Source: an uncultured Schaedlerella sp. (GTDB lineage: Bacteria > Bacillota > Clostridia > Lachnospirales > Lachnospiraceae). From it: a DNA stretch of 62,328 nt. The notes below the pieces were generated by a model. It worked only from the letters and a program-made list of their open reading frames with translations. It had not been told where the DNA came from and did no database searches. Positions 27,925 through 36,932 of the stretch are shown in pieces. The position numbers were made by a program, and so were the translations under genes. The stretch is taken from contig CAKSAJ010000015.1 in assembly GCA_934435195.1 (NCBI GenBank), positions 1-62,328 of the forward strand, in the 5' to 3' direction. Each line of letters opens with the position of its first letter. The stretch's first letter is position 1.

Positions 27925-27953
27925 ATTATATCATGAATTTTCTGAATATTCAA
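27925..27953 (-). promoter_or_regulatory. promoter of the NRPS operon
   Basis: On the minus strand -35 TTGAAT (27948-27953) and a perfect -10 TATAAT (27925-27930) are 17 nt apart, 59 nt upstream of the MATE-kinase start codon. This is a good sigmaA match, so the operon should not need a special sigma factor. No clear operator was found. Confidence 0.75.
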
Positions 27954-28011
27954 TTTTTACGCCTTGTTGTTTTTGTTAATTTCCTGACAATACAGAAGAG
28001 TCTCCCTTACT

Positions 28012-28063
28012 AAAAAATCACCTGAATGGTCCAAATAATTTCTTCTCCATCCAGGTGATTTTC
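28012..28063 (-). terminator. terminator of the lipoprotein gene
   Basis: AATCACCTG with a partner CAGGTGATT flank a 30-nt loop that itself pairs (ATGG/CCAT), followed by TTTTTTAG on the minus strand, just after the lipoprotein stop. Confidence 0.85.
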
Positions 28064-28075
28064 TAAAAAAACAGA

Positions 28076-30133
28076 TTACTTATTTCCGAGAATAACTGCT
28101 ATTTTGATTTCTTTTTCTGTATCACTAAGATCAAATTCTCCTCCATCTTCTACCATAACATGCACTTCATATAATGTATCTTCTGTAAGTTTATCCGGCA
28201 CTGTTTTGTCTTCTTCCTGAATATGCCATAATTCTGCCGGGACTTCTTTTAATTTATTCTCTTTATCATAAGCATATAATGTAAATGTATCTGCTTCTCC
28301 TGCAATTCCTTTCATTCGTATCGCCACAGTAGTATTTGGATGTACATTTTCTACAGTAATCGTATTCAGCCAGCCTGCAACATTTCCTTTTCCGCCGGCT
28401 TCTGTAAATTCTTCTTGTGTTAATACATTTCTCTTTGCCTTGTCTAAATCTACTTTTCGATAAGGCATCTCCGGAAGATAAACAAATCGGTCCTGCAATC
28501 TTAAAAGTTCCAGATATCCGGTCGGGCAATACAATGTATTTCCACTATTTCCTGCATACATGCCGATTGCCATATTGTTGTATCCCGGTTTATCTGAGAC
28601 ATCCATTGTAAATGCTGTTTCTCCTGTTTCAAAATCCAGCATGATGTATTGCCACATGCCACTTTCCATGTCCTGAACATATCCATAGATATAACCTGTC
28701 GCTGTAGAAAGCTTCATCATAGATGTATCATGTATATCGTCTCTGCACCAGATGCTCTTCATTTCGTATCCGTCTTTTGTCTTGATGGTATCAACACGCT
28801 CTACTCCCGGCACGACCATCTTATTTCCCTGCTTCAACCAGTTTACATCGTAAATATTTTCATAGGTCTGTATAGAAGAATCGTTGTCTGCGTCCGCAAG
28901 TTTTGCACTTCCAGCTCCAAACCAGTTACATACGATCGTGCTGACTGTGCCTTCTCCGTTATCATATACCATTGCTGAATTTTCTACCGACACCTGCATA
29001 TTTTCCGGAAGCTCATCAATTACCGGCATGCTTGCCACTACTTCCCCGGTCTTCATATCTAATGCCAACAGATTTACCGGATCCTGATTGTCTGTAAACA
29101 TAACTAATTTACTTGTCAGAGATGGTGAGCATCCACCTCCCCAGGCAAGACCGCCGCCTGTAGTTTCATCTCCTTCTTTGCTGTCTTTTGCTCCCACACT
29201 TTCATATGGAGTACCCCACTGTACCTGTACACCGTCTTTTGCATTTAATAAATAACAATTTTGATTCGTTAATATAACTGCTCCTTCCTTTGACGATGCA
29301 ATTCCATTCTCTGCACCTTCGCCAGGCTCCAATTCATATACAAATGTAGAATCTTTCAGATCAACCTGTTCTCCCTTTAGGATGGCATCGATTGCTGTCC
29401 TTGAAATGTATCCCATGGCACCTTGCTGTTTACGTTCCGGATAAATACGGAAACCGCCTGTAGCAAACCACAAATTTCCTTCATAGTCAAAAACTACAGA
29501 TAATAAGTTCTGATCCAATGTTTTTCCTGTAATTTCTTCTGCCGCCGCTTTAATATCAATATCCAGCACTTTTTCAAATTCCGGAAGGACATTTCCCGCG
29601 TCATCTGTTGCTTTCAACATAAGCACATGGTTATTGCTTGTCGGACATACCAGACGATTACTCTCATCTACAAATGAATATGAGCTTTGTATCACATATC
29701 CACCGCCATCATGCTTCGCCGGTGAAAAATAACCTTCTGTCTGTGCTTCATCCGCATTAATATCACGGATAGCCAGTCCCCCCTGCAATGGAACAACAGC
29801 GTGTCCATATGTATCAAAAAACACCGCCGGAGATGCATTTTTATTTACCGTTTCATAAGAAACATTTATCTCCGGATAAATGTCAACCGGTAATACTTCA
29901 TCTGTCGTATCTGAATTATAACAGTCATGATGAATATTGGCATCACTCTTTGCCATATATGGATTATCGTCAATTGCTTTTGCAGTAAGTGGTTTAATTG
30001 GAACAACTGCATTTTCTTCTGTTGTTTTCTGCTCTGACTTTGCCTCCTCTGTCTTTGATGTACCATTTGCACATCCCGATGTGATCGTAACTGCAGATAT
30101 AATAAATGCTAATAGTATTTTTCTTCCTTTCAT
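28076..30133 (-). CDS. large surface lipoprotein, beta-propeller-like, unknown function
   Basis: A 685-aa exported lipoprotein. Residues 1-21 are a signal peptide with lipobox ITSGC (Cys at about 21), followed by a Glu/Lys/Thr-rich spacer. The body repeats blocks with the pattern of a beta-propeller: strand motifs such as DYEGNLWFATGG, SKEGAVILTNQNC and DMKTGEVVASMP recur at about 60-90 residue spacing. The last 90 residues look like a beta-sandwich. I do not recognise a family with a known reaction. It is divergent from the GHKL kinase gene at 30340 and ends at its own terminator, so the kinase may sense or control it; that is a positional guess. Confidence 0.75.
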   Translation of the reverse strand: MKGRKILLAFIISAVTITSGCANGTSKTEEAKSEQKTTEENAVVPIKPLTAKAIDDNPYMAKSDANIHHDCYNSDTTDEVLPVDIYPEINVSYETVNKNASPAVFFDTYGHAVVPLQGGLAIRDINADEAQTEGYFSPAKHDGGGYVIQSSYSFVDESNRLVCPTSNNHVLMLKATDDAGNVLPEFEKVLDIDIKAAAEEITGKTLDQNLLSVVFDYEGNLWFATGGFRIYPERKQQGAMGYISRTAIDAILKGEQVDLKDSTFVYELEPGEGAENGIASSKEGAVILTNQNCYLLNAKDGVQVQWGTPYESVGAKDSKEGDETTGGGLAWGGGCSPSLTSKLVMFTDNQDPVNLLALDMKTGEVVASMPVIDELPENMQVSVENSAMVYDNGEGTVSTIVCNWFGAGSAKLADADNDSSIQTYENIYDVNWLKQGNKMVVPGVERVDTIKTKDGYEMKSIWCRDDIHDTSMMKLSTATGYIYGYVQDMESGMWQYIMLDFETGETAFTMDVSDKPGYNNMAIGMYAGNSGNTLYCPTGYLELLRLQDRFVYLPEMPYRKVDLDKAKRNVLTQEEFTEAGGKGNVAGWLNTITVENVHPNTTVAIRMKGIAGEADTFTLYAYDKENKLKEVPAELWHIQEEDKTVPDKLTEDTLYEVHVMVEDGGEFDLSDTEKEIKIAVILGNK

Positions 30134-30339
30134 TTATACTTTCCTCCTTTTTCCAGCCTTTGTCATCTACTGCTTTTATTATAAAAAACCACTTCCCGTT
30201 TTCAATCACTCTGTCACGAACGGTCAAAAAATAGCACGAATTGTAAATCCGCCCCATAGTTTGTCTATCTGTTTTATGTTAAAATAAACGCATGAGAGAA
30301 CGCTTTTATAAATTTCTTATTTGAAAGGGGGCATACATA

Positions 30340-31671
30340 ATGAACGATATTCTTCGCCCGACACTTGAACTTACTGTAATTATCCCTGGGATGATTCTTG
30401 CCTATCTTCCTGTAAAATCAACACTAAAAATATCTCTTCCAAAACTAATTGCCTGGCTTTTTCCTCTTTTATTTGCACTCTGCATTTTGGGAGGTATATT
30501 CTGCTCGGCTTTACAGATTAAGACAGCTCCCATTCTCTTTTTCCTGTTATTGTTCCTCTTGGTGATCTATCATAAAACTCTTGCGATTTCTATTTGGAAA
30601 TCTTTTAGCATTTTTCTTGCAATTTGTGCTGTTTTTTCCTGCGTAAATAGTTTTTCCCGCGCAATAAATGCAATTATAGATTTGCATATACCTGCCTCAA
30701 AAAATATACTCTGGTTCCAGATTGGCACAGGAATCATCTATAACATTATCTGCATTTTATTCCTTTTAGCCGTCTGGTATCCAGCCACTCATACTGTCCG
30801 AATCATGATTGATGATGATAATTTTGCTCAGACCTGGTATGTATTCTGGATCTTACCTCTTATATTTATCGGACTGAATCTGTTCATGGTCCCAAAATAT
30901 GATGGCACCTTATATACCGGACGGATTTTACATATATATATCGTTGTCAGCCTTGTTCTGTTAATCATTCTTGCATTATTTTATGCTCTGTTTTTATTAA
31001 TGGCAAACAGTCTAAACCGAAATGCACGACTTCAACAGGAAAACTATCTTCTTTCAATCCAGCAAGAAAGATATACTAACCTCTGCAATGCAATCGAAGA
31101 AACACGTCAGGCACGACATGATATGCGCCATCATTTTCTTCAGCTATCCTCAATGGCTGAAGCAGGAGATTTAGAAAAAATAAAAGAATATCTATATAAT
31201 GTAACCCAGAAAATCCCGACTATGCATATGCATTTTTGTGAAAATCAGGTCATCGACAGTGTAATCAGCTATTATTGTGCACTGGCTGAACGTAACACAA
31301 TTCCTTTCCATGTGCAGATTGATCTTCCGGCACAAATTTCAGTCGATGAAACAGACTTTTGTCTTGTTCTTTCTAACCTGTTAGAAAATGCACTGGAAGC
31401 CAGCTTGAAGACCGCAAAATTCAGACAACGGATCGATATCAAAATCTATCGACATGCTTCTAATCTTATTTTAATTCAAATTGAAAATGCGTTTGATGGT
31501 AAAATCCAGCAGAAGCATGGCATTTTTCTTTCTTCTAAAAGAAATGAAAATGGTATCGGAATTCAATCCGTCCGCCACATTGTTGAAAAGACTGGCGGTG
31601 GATGTGATTTCACGTATGATAATGGAATATTTACTGCTAAAATTATGCTTCGTCCTTGTATCAATTCATAA
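30340..31671 (+). CDS. sensor histidine kinase, GHKL/AgrC type, orphan
   Basis: A 443-aa membrane kinase. The first 230 residues contain six hydrophobic spans. The phospho-acceptor region is QARHDMRHHF (about 258-267), the N-box is LSNLLENALEAS (about 347-358) and the G-box is GIGIQSVRHIVEK (about 406-418), placing it with AgrC-like GHKL kinases that often sense peptides. AAAGGGGG lies upstream of the ATG. There is no response regulator beside it; its partner must be elsewhere, or the LytTR regulator at 48188 may serve it. It is divergent from the lipoprotein gene. Confidence 0.88.
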   Translation: MNDILRPTLELTVIIPGMILAYLPVKSTLKISLPKLIAWLFPLLFALCILGGIFCSALQIKTAPILFFLLLFLLVIYHKTLAISIWKSFSIFLAICAVFSCVNSFSRAINAIIDLHIPASKNILWFQIGTGIIYNIICILFLLAVWYPATHTVRIMIDDDNFAQTWYVFWILPLIFIGLNLFMVPKYDGTLYTGRILHIYIVVSLVLLIILALFYALFLLMANSLNRNARLQQENYLLSIQQERYTNLCNAIEETRQARHDMRHHFLQLSSMAEAGDLEKIKEYLYNVTQKIPTMHMHFCENQVIDSVISYYCALAERNTIPFHVQIDLPAQISVDETDFCLVLSNLLENALEASLKTAKFRQRIDIKIYRHASNLILIQIENAFDGKIQQKHGIFLSSKRNENGIGIQSVRHIVEKTGGGCDFTYDNGIFTAKIMLRPCINS

Positions 31672-31676
31672 AATTC

Positions 31677-31722
31677 AAAAAAGAAATGGCCGGAACTTCA
31701 AAATTCCAACCATTTCTTTTTT
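31677..31722. terminator. bidirectional terminator between kinase and SulP genes
   Basis: AAAAAAGAAATGG pairs with CCATTTCTTTTTT between convergent genes, giving a T run in both directions. Confidence 0.88.
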
Positions 31723-31725
31723 ATC

Positions 31726-33864
31726 TTATTCTTCTTTCTTCTTGTTATCTCTTAAACTAATGACAAGCTCATAAACATCCGGACGGCGTTCTTTTAAATG
31801 TTCATCCAGACGATGTCTGCGTTCCTTAAACCGTTGGGCAAGCTCTGGGTGTTCCTGTGCAATACGGTCATGTACTTCTTGCCTGTGCTCTTCCAAACGT
31901 GCTGCAAGTGTTCTTTCATCTTTTCCGGAAATATTTACAATTTCTTTCAAATGTTCCTCAAGATGCTCCAACCACTCATCTTCATCAAATGCATCCATAT
32001 GTGACCAGCTTCCATGCAGTAGTTTCTCCATGTCTCCACTTTTTCTCAGCTGTTCTATCTGTCGTGCAATCTGTTTCTCAATTTCATCTTCCGAATTCGA
32101 GCCAAATGCCCAAACAAATTCCTGTACGCGATTGTCTACACGCTTTCTTGAGGCGCTGCGCTCTTCATTATCCACCCCATCTTCTAAAGGATATGGTCTG
32201 TTAATTCCCATATCTTTTAATGCGATATGCGTTGTTCTTCGCACACAGCCTTCTCTGATAAGATATCCTAATCCCAGTTTTCGCATCTGCTCATTCAGTC
32301 CCGCAATATGCTCCGTTATATAAAAACGAATCCCCTGCGCTTTCAGAGATGCATAAAGATTTCCAAGCCTTTCCGCTGCTGTAATATCCATATTACCTAT
32401 ACCGCTTGCATCTAAAATTACTGCCTTCGTATTTTTCTTTTGTTCCAGTGCATCCTCGATATCCTGCTGTAATACCTGAACATTTGCGAAAAAAAGATTG
32501 CTGCTGAAACGATAAATCAAAACACCTTCTATTGCATGAATCTGACTACTCTCATTCAAATCCCGGAAATGTCTGTGTCCCGGCTGAATCCCGAGAAAAC
32601 TTCTCGCCGGCTTAGATGAACGGATTATCATTTCTGAAAATGATAAAATAATTCCAATCAATACTCCATTGATTGTCCCAAGAAAAAGTACTCCTACAAA
32701 TGCACCTGCGAAAATAAAAATTTCTGTCCGGCTGACTTTCCAAAGCTTCGCCGCAAGATGAAATTCTGTCGCACCTAGCAGTGCCGAAATCACGATGGCT
32801 GTAAGCACCGGAATCGGAAGATACCCGATAAATCCAGTTCCGCAAAGCAGCAAAACCAGCATAGACAAACCTGCAACAATACTCATCACCTGCGTTTTTC
32901 CCTGGTATTGTTCCCCCATCGCAGTTCTTGAAACAGAACCATTAATTGGACAACATCCGGTAAAAGCTGCTGCCATATTGCCCGCTGCGAATGCTAAAAT
33001 TTCCTGATTGTCATTAATCCGATATCGGTTTTTCTGTGCGAAATTATTTTCTGCAAGCAATGTTTCTGCCATAATAACAACCGCAACTGATAAACTAATC
33101 GTAATTACTTCACGGATCGGAACCACTGTAAAGTCCGGAATACCCCACTTTGGCAGTCCCGGTTCAACCGCATCCAAAGTTTTAATTCCCCACGCTGTCA
33201 TTGGAAGAATGTTTGTAAGAACTGCACCTGCTACCATTAACACTACCGCCATCGGGAACTTCGGTACAAGCTTTTTCGCTACAAGTAAAATCACAAGAGA
33301 GACACTCCCAAGTACAAGCGACGGCATATTGATTTGTCCGGCAACTTTAATAATATGTTCCGCCAACTCCAAAAATTCACCGGTTCCTGCACTTCCGCCC
33401 ATAAGTTTTGGCACCTGCATCAAAATAATCGTTGTACAAATGCCAGTAATAAAACCTCCCATCACAGGTTCTGATATATAATTGACAAGCTTGCCTGCAT
33501 GCATCAGATAAAATGCAAGAAGCCACACTGCTACAAAAAATGTCAACACCGGAACAACTGCGAGAGCTTCTTTTGAACCGCCTTCTATGTTCATCCCTAA
33601 TAACGCTGAACCAACCAAGGCTGCCGGTGCTGCATCTACCCCAAATACAAATTGTGGTGATGTCGAAAATAATGCAAATAAAAGGATTGGAAATACCGAA
33701 CCATATAATCCGTATACTGCCGGAAGCCCTGCTATTTGTGCATATCCCATAGAAATCGGGATTGACACCGCCATAATGATCAGACCGGTAATTACATCAT
33801 GTGCTAAATTTTCCTTATTATATTTTCGAATTGTTGGTGCCAAGGTAATATTTGCGAACTTCAT
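31726..33864 (-). CDS. SulP-family anion permease with STAS domain and charged C-terminal extension
   Basis: A 712-aa SLC26/SulP transporter for sulfate or another anion. About twelve hydrophobic spans fill residues 20-430 (GLPAVYGLYGSVFPILLFAL in the early SulP signature). A STAS domain follows at about 445-555 (AVILDASGIGNMDITA). The last 150 residues are highly charged and rich in Glu, Arg and His (LEEHRQEVHDRIAQEHPEL and similar), an extension beyond the usual ending. It lies 49 nt downstream of two DegV genes on the same strand and may be co-transcribed. The substrate cannot be told from the sequence. Confidence 0.9.
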   Translation of the reverse strand: MKFANITLAPTIRKYNKENLAHDVITGLIIMAVSIPISMGYAQIAGLPAVYGLYGSVFPILLFALFSTSPQFVFGVDAAPAALVGSALLGMNIEGGSKEALAVVPVLTFFVAVWLLAFYLMHAGKLVNYISEPVMGGFITGICTTIILMQVPKLMGGSAGTGEFLELAEHIIKVAGQINMPSLVLGSVSLVILLVAKKLVPKFPMAVVLMVAGAVLTNILPMTAWGIKTLDAVEPGLPKWGIPDFTVVPIREVITISLSVAVVIMAETLLAENNFAQKNRYRINDNQEILAFAAGNMAAAFTGCCPINGSVSRTAMGEQYQGKTQVMSIVAGLSMLVLLLCGTGFIGYLPIPVLTAIVISALLGATEFHLAAKLWKVSRTEIFIFAGAFVGVLFLGTINGVLIGIILSFSEMIIRSSKPARSFLGIQPGHRHFRDLNESSQIHAIEGVLIYRFSSNLFFANVQVLQQDIEDALEQKKNTKAVILDASGIGNMDITAAERLGNLYASLKAQGIRFYITEHIAGLNEQMRKLGLGYLIREGCVRRTTHIALKDMGINRPYPLEDGVDNEERSASRKRVDNRVQEFVWAFGSNSEDEIEKQIARQIEQLRKSGDMEKLLHGSWSHMDAFDEDEWLEHLEEHLKEIVNISGKDERTLAARLEEHRQEVHDRIAQEHPELAQRFKERRHRLDEHLKERRPDVYELVISLRDNKKKEE

Positions 33865-33913
33865 TTTATGTCATTCCCTTCTTAGCTTTTACTCTTCTGA
33901 TACCAAATTCTTT

Positions 33914-34813
33914 TTACATATCCGCTTTTTTAATAATTCCAACACCAATTGGATATGGACCTGTATGCACGCCTATCGTTGCACCAATCTGATAAATTTC
34001 AATCTCATCAATTCCTAATCTCTCTTCAACCAGCTCTTTTAGCATCTCACGAAATTTGACAGCTTCATCATAATCATATCCATAACCGATACAAAAACTG
34101 TATTCCCCTGGTTTTGCATTAACCTCATCCAAATAATTTTTCGTCATCTCTACAATCTTTTTCATAGATTTAATTCGATTTCTTGCAAGGCCGGAATTAA
34201 AAATCTCCCCCTCTTTCAGAGTGATCATTGGTTTTATCCCTAACGCACCCGCCGTTATCCCGGCAAGTTTTCCAATTCTTCCGCCATGTCTCAAATAATC
34301 AATACTTCCTATCGTGAAGAAAATACGCCCTGTTTGACGAATTGGCAATAATTTTTCTACAATTTCTTCGTATTCCAATCCCTGGTCGCGCAATCTACAT
34401 GCCTCTAATACGAAAAGACCCTGTAAAACAGTATTTATTGTAGAATCAATCAAGGTAATTTTCGCATCTGGATAGTTCTCCTCTATCATTTCTTTTGCTA
34501 CAGTTGCCGATTGAAGTGAACCACTAAACTTTTTAGTAATGCAAATACAGATAACCGGTATCTGTTGCTTTGCACTCTTTTCAAACACCTGATAAAAATC
34601 ATCTACTGACGGCATTGATGATTTTGGAAAGACATCCGGATGATCTACCATCTCCTGATAAAATTCCCTGACTCCTAATTCCACCATTTCTTTTTGATAT
34701 GTGTTACTATCAAATGATACGTAAAATGGTACCACTTCTATATCTTTTTCTTTTGTAATTTCCTGTGAAAGATCCAACGATCCATCACTTATAATCTGTA
34801 CTTTTTTCTGCAT
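33914..34813 (-). CDS. DegV-family fatty-acid-binding protein
   Basis: A 299-aa DegV protein. The family motif ISDGSLDLS (residues 8-16), the SSMPSVDDFYQVF segment (about 73-85) and the ITKKFSGSLQSA helix start (about 103-114) match proteins that hold a fatty acid (FakB class) for the fatty-acid kinase FakA. Length is normal. It follows a second DegV gene by 18 nt in the same direction. No fakA is in the window. A role in using exogenous fatty acids is known for the family but unproven here. Confidence 0.92.
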   Translation of the reverse strand: MQKKVQIISDGSLDLSQEITKEKDIEVVPFYVSFDSNTYQKEMVELGVREFYQEMVDHPDVFPKSSMPSVDDFYQVFEKSAKQQIPVICICITKKFSGSLQSATVAKEMIEENYPDAKITLIDSTINTVLQGLFVLEACRLRDQGLEYEEIVEKLLPIRQTGRIFFTIGSIDYLRHGGRIGKLAGITAGALGIKPMITLKEGEIFNSGLARNRIKSMKKIVEMTKNYLDEVNAKPGEYSFCIGYGYDYDEAVKFREMLKELVEERLGIDEIEIYQIGATIGVHTGPYPIGVGIIKKADM

Positions 34814-34831
34814 GTTTCCTCCTACTTTTTA

Positions 34832-35683
34832 TTACATACTTTTGATAAATAAAACTCCTAATGTGCCTGGACCACAATGACTGGAAATAACGCCGCCAGC
34901 CCTTGTTTCTAATATTTCAGAGAAAACACCCAGATTTTCCAAATAAGAATGTACTTCCTCTACTATCGTACGATCACAACCGGAATGTGTAATAAAAACT
35001 CGGTCCGGTCTTGCCGCTTTCAAATCATTTTCCATATCCTTAACATACGCCATAATTACAGAATTAATTTTTCCACGATATTTTTTAGAAGCATTCATTG
35101 CACCATTCTCTACCACAATTTTAGGATGCAGTTTTAAAACGCCTCCTGCCATAGCTGAAACCGCATTACAACGACCACCACGATATAAATAAGTGAGCGT
35201 ATCTACAACAAAACTTGCTCTGACATTCGGTTTTAACGCTTCTACTGCTGAAACAATCTCAGCTGCTGTATGATCCTTCTGTGCCATAATAGCTGCCTCT
35301 ATTACAAGAAGCCCAATCCCTGTAGAAAGGTTTGCCGAATCAATTACTGTAATACGCTCTTCTGCCTCCAGTTCCTCTGCTGCAATACGCATAACATTCC
35401 CTGATGTAGACATACTGCTTGAAATAGAAAAACATACAATTTCGCGACCTTCATCTATATATGGTTTAAAAAGCTCGATTGCATCAGTCAATGACGGAGC
35501 TGACGTTTTTGGTGTTGTTTTATTTTCATCAGACCAGCTATAAATCTGCTCCGGTGTAATATTCTTTCCATCTTCATATTCATCTTCCCCGAGAAGAATA
35601 TGAAGTGGCAAAATATCAATATCATATTTTGCAATCAACTCTGGAGAGAGGTCGCATGTGCTGTCAGAAATAATTTTTACCAT
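34832..35683 (-). CDS. DegV-family fatty-acid-binding protein
   Basis: A 283-aa DegV protein starting MVKIISDSTCDLSPEL. It shows TSAPSLTDAIELF (about 72-84) and SSSMSTSGNVMRIA (about 105-118), and a C-terminal GTLGVLFI strand. The much longer frame from 35812 was rejected because AAGGAGA lies 8 nt upstream of the ATG at 35683 and the extra 43 residues are unlike the family. It is upstream of the other DegV gene, suggesting two paralogues with different fatty-acid preference. Confidence 0.92.
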   Translation of the reverse strand: MVKIISDSTCDLSPELIAKYDIDILPLHILLGEDEYEDGKNITPEQIYSWSDENKTTPKTSAPSLTDAIELFKPYIDEGREIVCFSISSSMSTSGNVMRIAAEELEAEERITVIDSANLSTGIGLLVIEAAIMAQKDHTAAEIVSAVEALKPNVRASFVVDTLTYLYRGGRCNAVSAMAGGVLKLHPKIVVENGAMNASKKYRGKINSVIMAYVKDMENDLKAARPDRVFITHSGCDRTIVEEVHSYLENLGVFSEILETRAGGVISSHCGPGTLGVLFIKSM

Positions 35684-35793
35684 GTTATGAATCTCCTTTT
35701 TTATAATTTGTTTTTTCATTCTCATTTTTATAATACTATTATTGTAACTCACTCTCTCCATTAAGCAAACAGATTTTTTATTAAGATAACAAT

Positions 35794-35835
35794 AAATGCC
35801 GAAAGTCCGCATGAAATAGAGACCTTCGGCATTTT
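35794..35835 (-). terminator. terminator of guaA
   Basis: ATGCCGAA pairs with TTCGGCAT around a 24-nt loop just after the GMP synthase stop, followed by TTTATT on the minus strand. Confidence 0.75.
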
Positions 35836-35849
35836 GTAGTTGTTATATA

Positions 35850-36839
35850 TTATTCAAATTCTACAGTTCCAGTCGGCTTTGGTGTGAAATCATAGAGCAC
35901 ACGATTGATACCCGAAACTTCATGTGTAATACGATCTGTGATATGAACCATCAACTCATGTGGAATCTCAGCAACAGTTGCTGTCATAACGTCGATTGAG
36001 CATACTGCACGAACGATACATGACCACTCAAAAGAACGTTTTCCATCTTTGATTCCAGTAGATCTGAATTCTGGAACAACAGTAAAATACTGCCAGACTT
36101 TTCCTTCCAATCCGTTCTTTTCAAACTCCTCACGAAGAATGGCATCAGACTCACGTACCGCTTCCAAACGATCACGTGTGATAGCACCCGGACAACGAAC
36201 TCCAAGTCCCGGTCCCGGGAATGGCTGGCGATAAACCATACCATGAGGTAAACCAAGTTCATCACCTACAACACGAACCTCATCTTTGAAAAGAATTCTA
36301 ACTGGCTCTACAAGTTCAAAATTCATATCCTCCGGAAGTCCGCCTGCATTATGATGTGCCTTAATTCCGTCTTCTGATTCAAGAATATCCGGCCAGATTG
36401 TCCCCTGTGCTAAGAACTCAATTCCGTCAAGCTTTCTTGCCTCTTCAGCAAATACTTCAATGAATTCTCCCCCAATAATTTTTCTCTTTTCTTCTGGATC
36501 CTCAACGCCTGCCAACTTATCAAGGAAACGATCTGTTGCATCCACATAGACAAGATTTGCGTTCATCTGATTACGGAATACTTCGATTACCTGCTCCGGT
36601 TCCCCCTTACGAAGCAATCCGTGATTAACATGTACACATACCAGCTGCTGGCCGATTGCTTTAATCAACAGTGCTGCAACAACAGATGAATCCACTCCCC
36701 CAGAAAGTGCAAGAAGAACTTTCTTATCTCCTACCTGTTCTTTGATCAATGCAACCTGCTCATCAATAAACGCCTGTGCAAGCTCAGGTGTTGTGATTCG
36801 TTCCATATCCGCCGGACGTCTGATTTCACTAACATTCAT
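35850..36839 (-). CDS. guaA: GMP synthase ATP-pyrophosphatase subunit, no glutaminase domain
   Basis: A 329-aa protein matching only the C-terminal two-thirds of bacterial GuaA. The PP-loop LSGGVDSSVVAALL is at about residues 45-58; HVNHGLLRKGE, the XMP-binding RQPFPGPGLGVR (about 213-224) and the dimerisation tail ending TGTVEFE are all present. It would adenylate XMP and aminate it to GMP. The N-terminal class I glutaminase (about 190 residues) is absent. The start is firm: AAGGAGGAAATTTC precedes the ATG. It must use free ammonia or a separate glutaminase subunit, as in archaeal split enzymes. No such gene is adjacent. Confidence 0.93.
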   Translation of the reverse strand: MNVSEIRRPADMERITTPELAQAFIDEQVALIKEQVGDKKVLLALSGGVDSSVVAALLIKAIGQQLVCVHVNHGLLRKGEPEQVIEVFRNQMNANLVYVDATDRFLDKLAGVEDPEEKRKIIGGEFIEVFAEEARKLDGIEFLAQGTIWPDILESEDGIKAHHNAGGLPEDMNFELVEPVRILFKDEVRVVGDELGLPHGMVYRQPFPGPGLGVRCPGAITRDRLEAVRESDAILREEFEKNGLEGKVWQYFTVVPEFRSTGIKDGKRSFEWSCIVRAVCSIDVMTATVAEIPHELMVHITDRITHEVSGINRVLYDFTPKPTGTVEFE

Positions 36840-36932
36840 TGAAATTTCCTCCTTATACCTTTAAATCATATTCTCATATGTAAGTTAACTCTATCACAAG
36901 AAATGATGTTTCTGCAACAGGAAGTTTATCTG

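Noticed and set aside
34832..35812. Extended start for the upstream DegV protein
   Set aside because: The extra 43 residues lack homology, and the proper ribosome site lies just upstream of the ATG at 35683.
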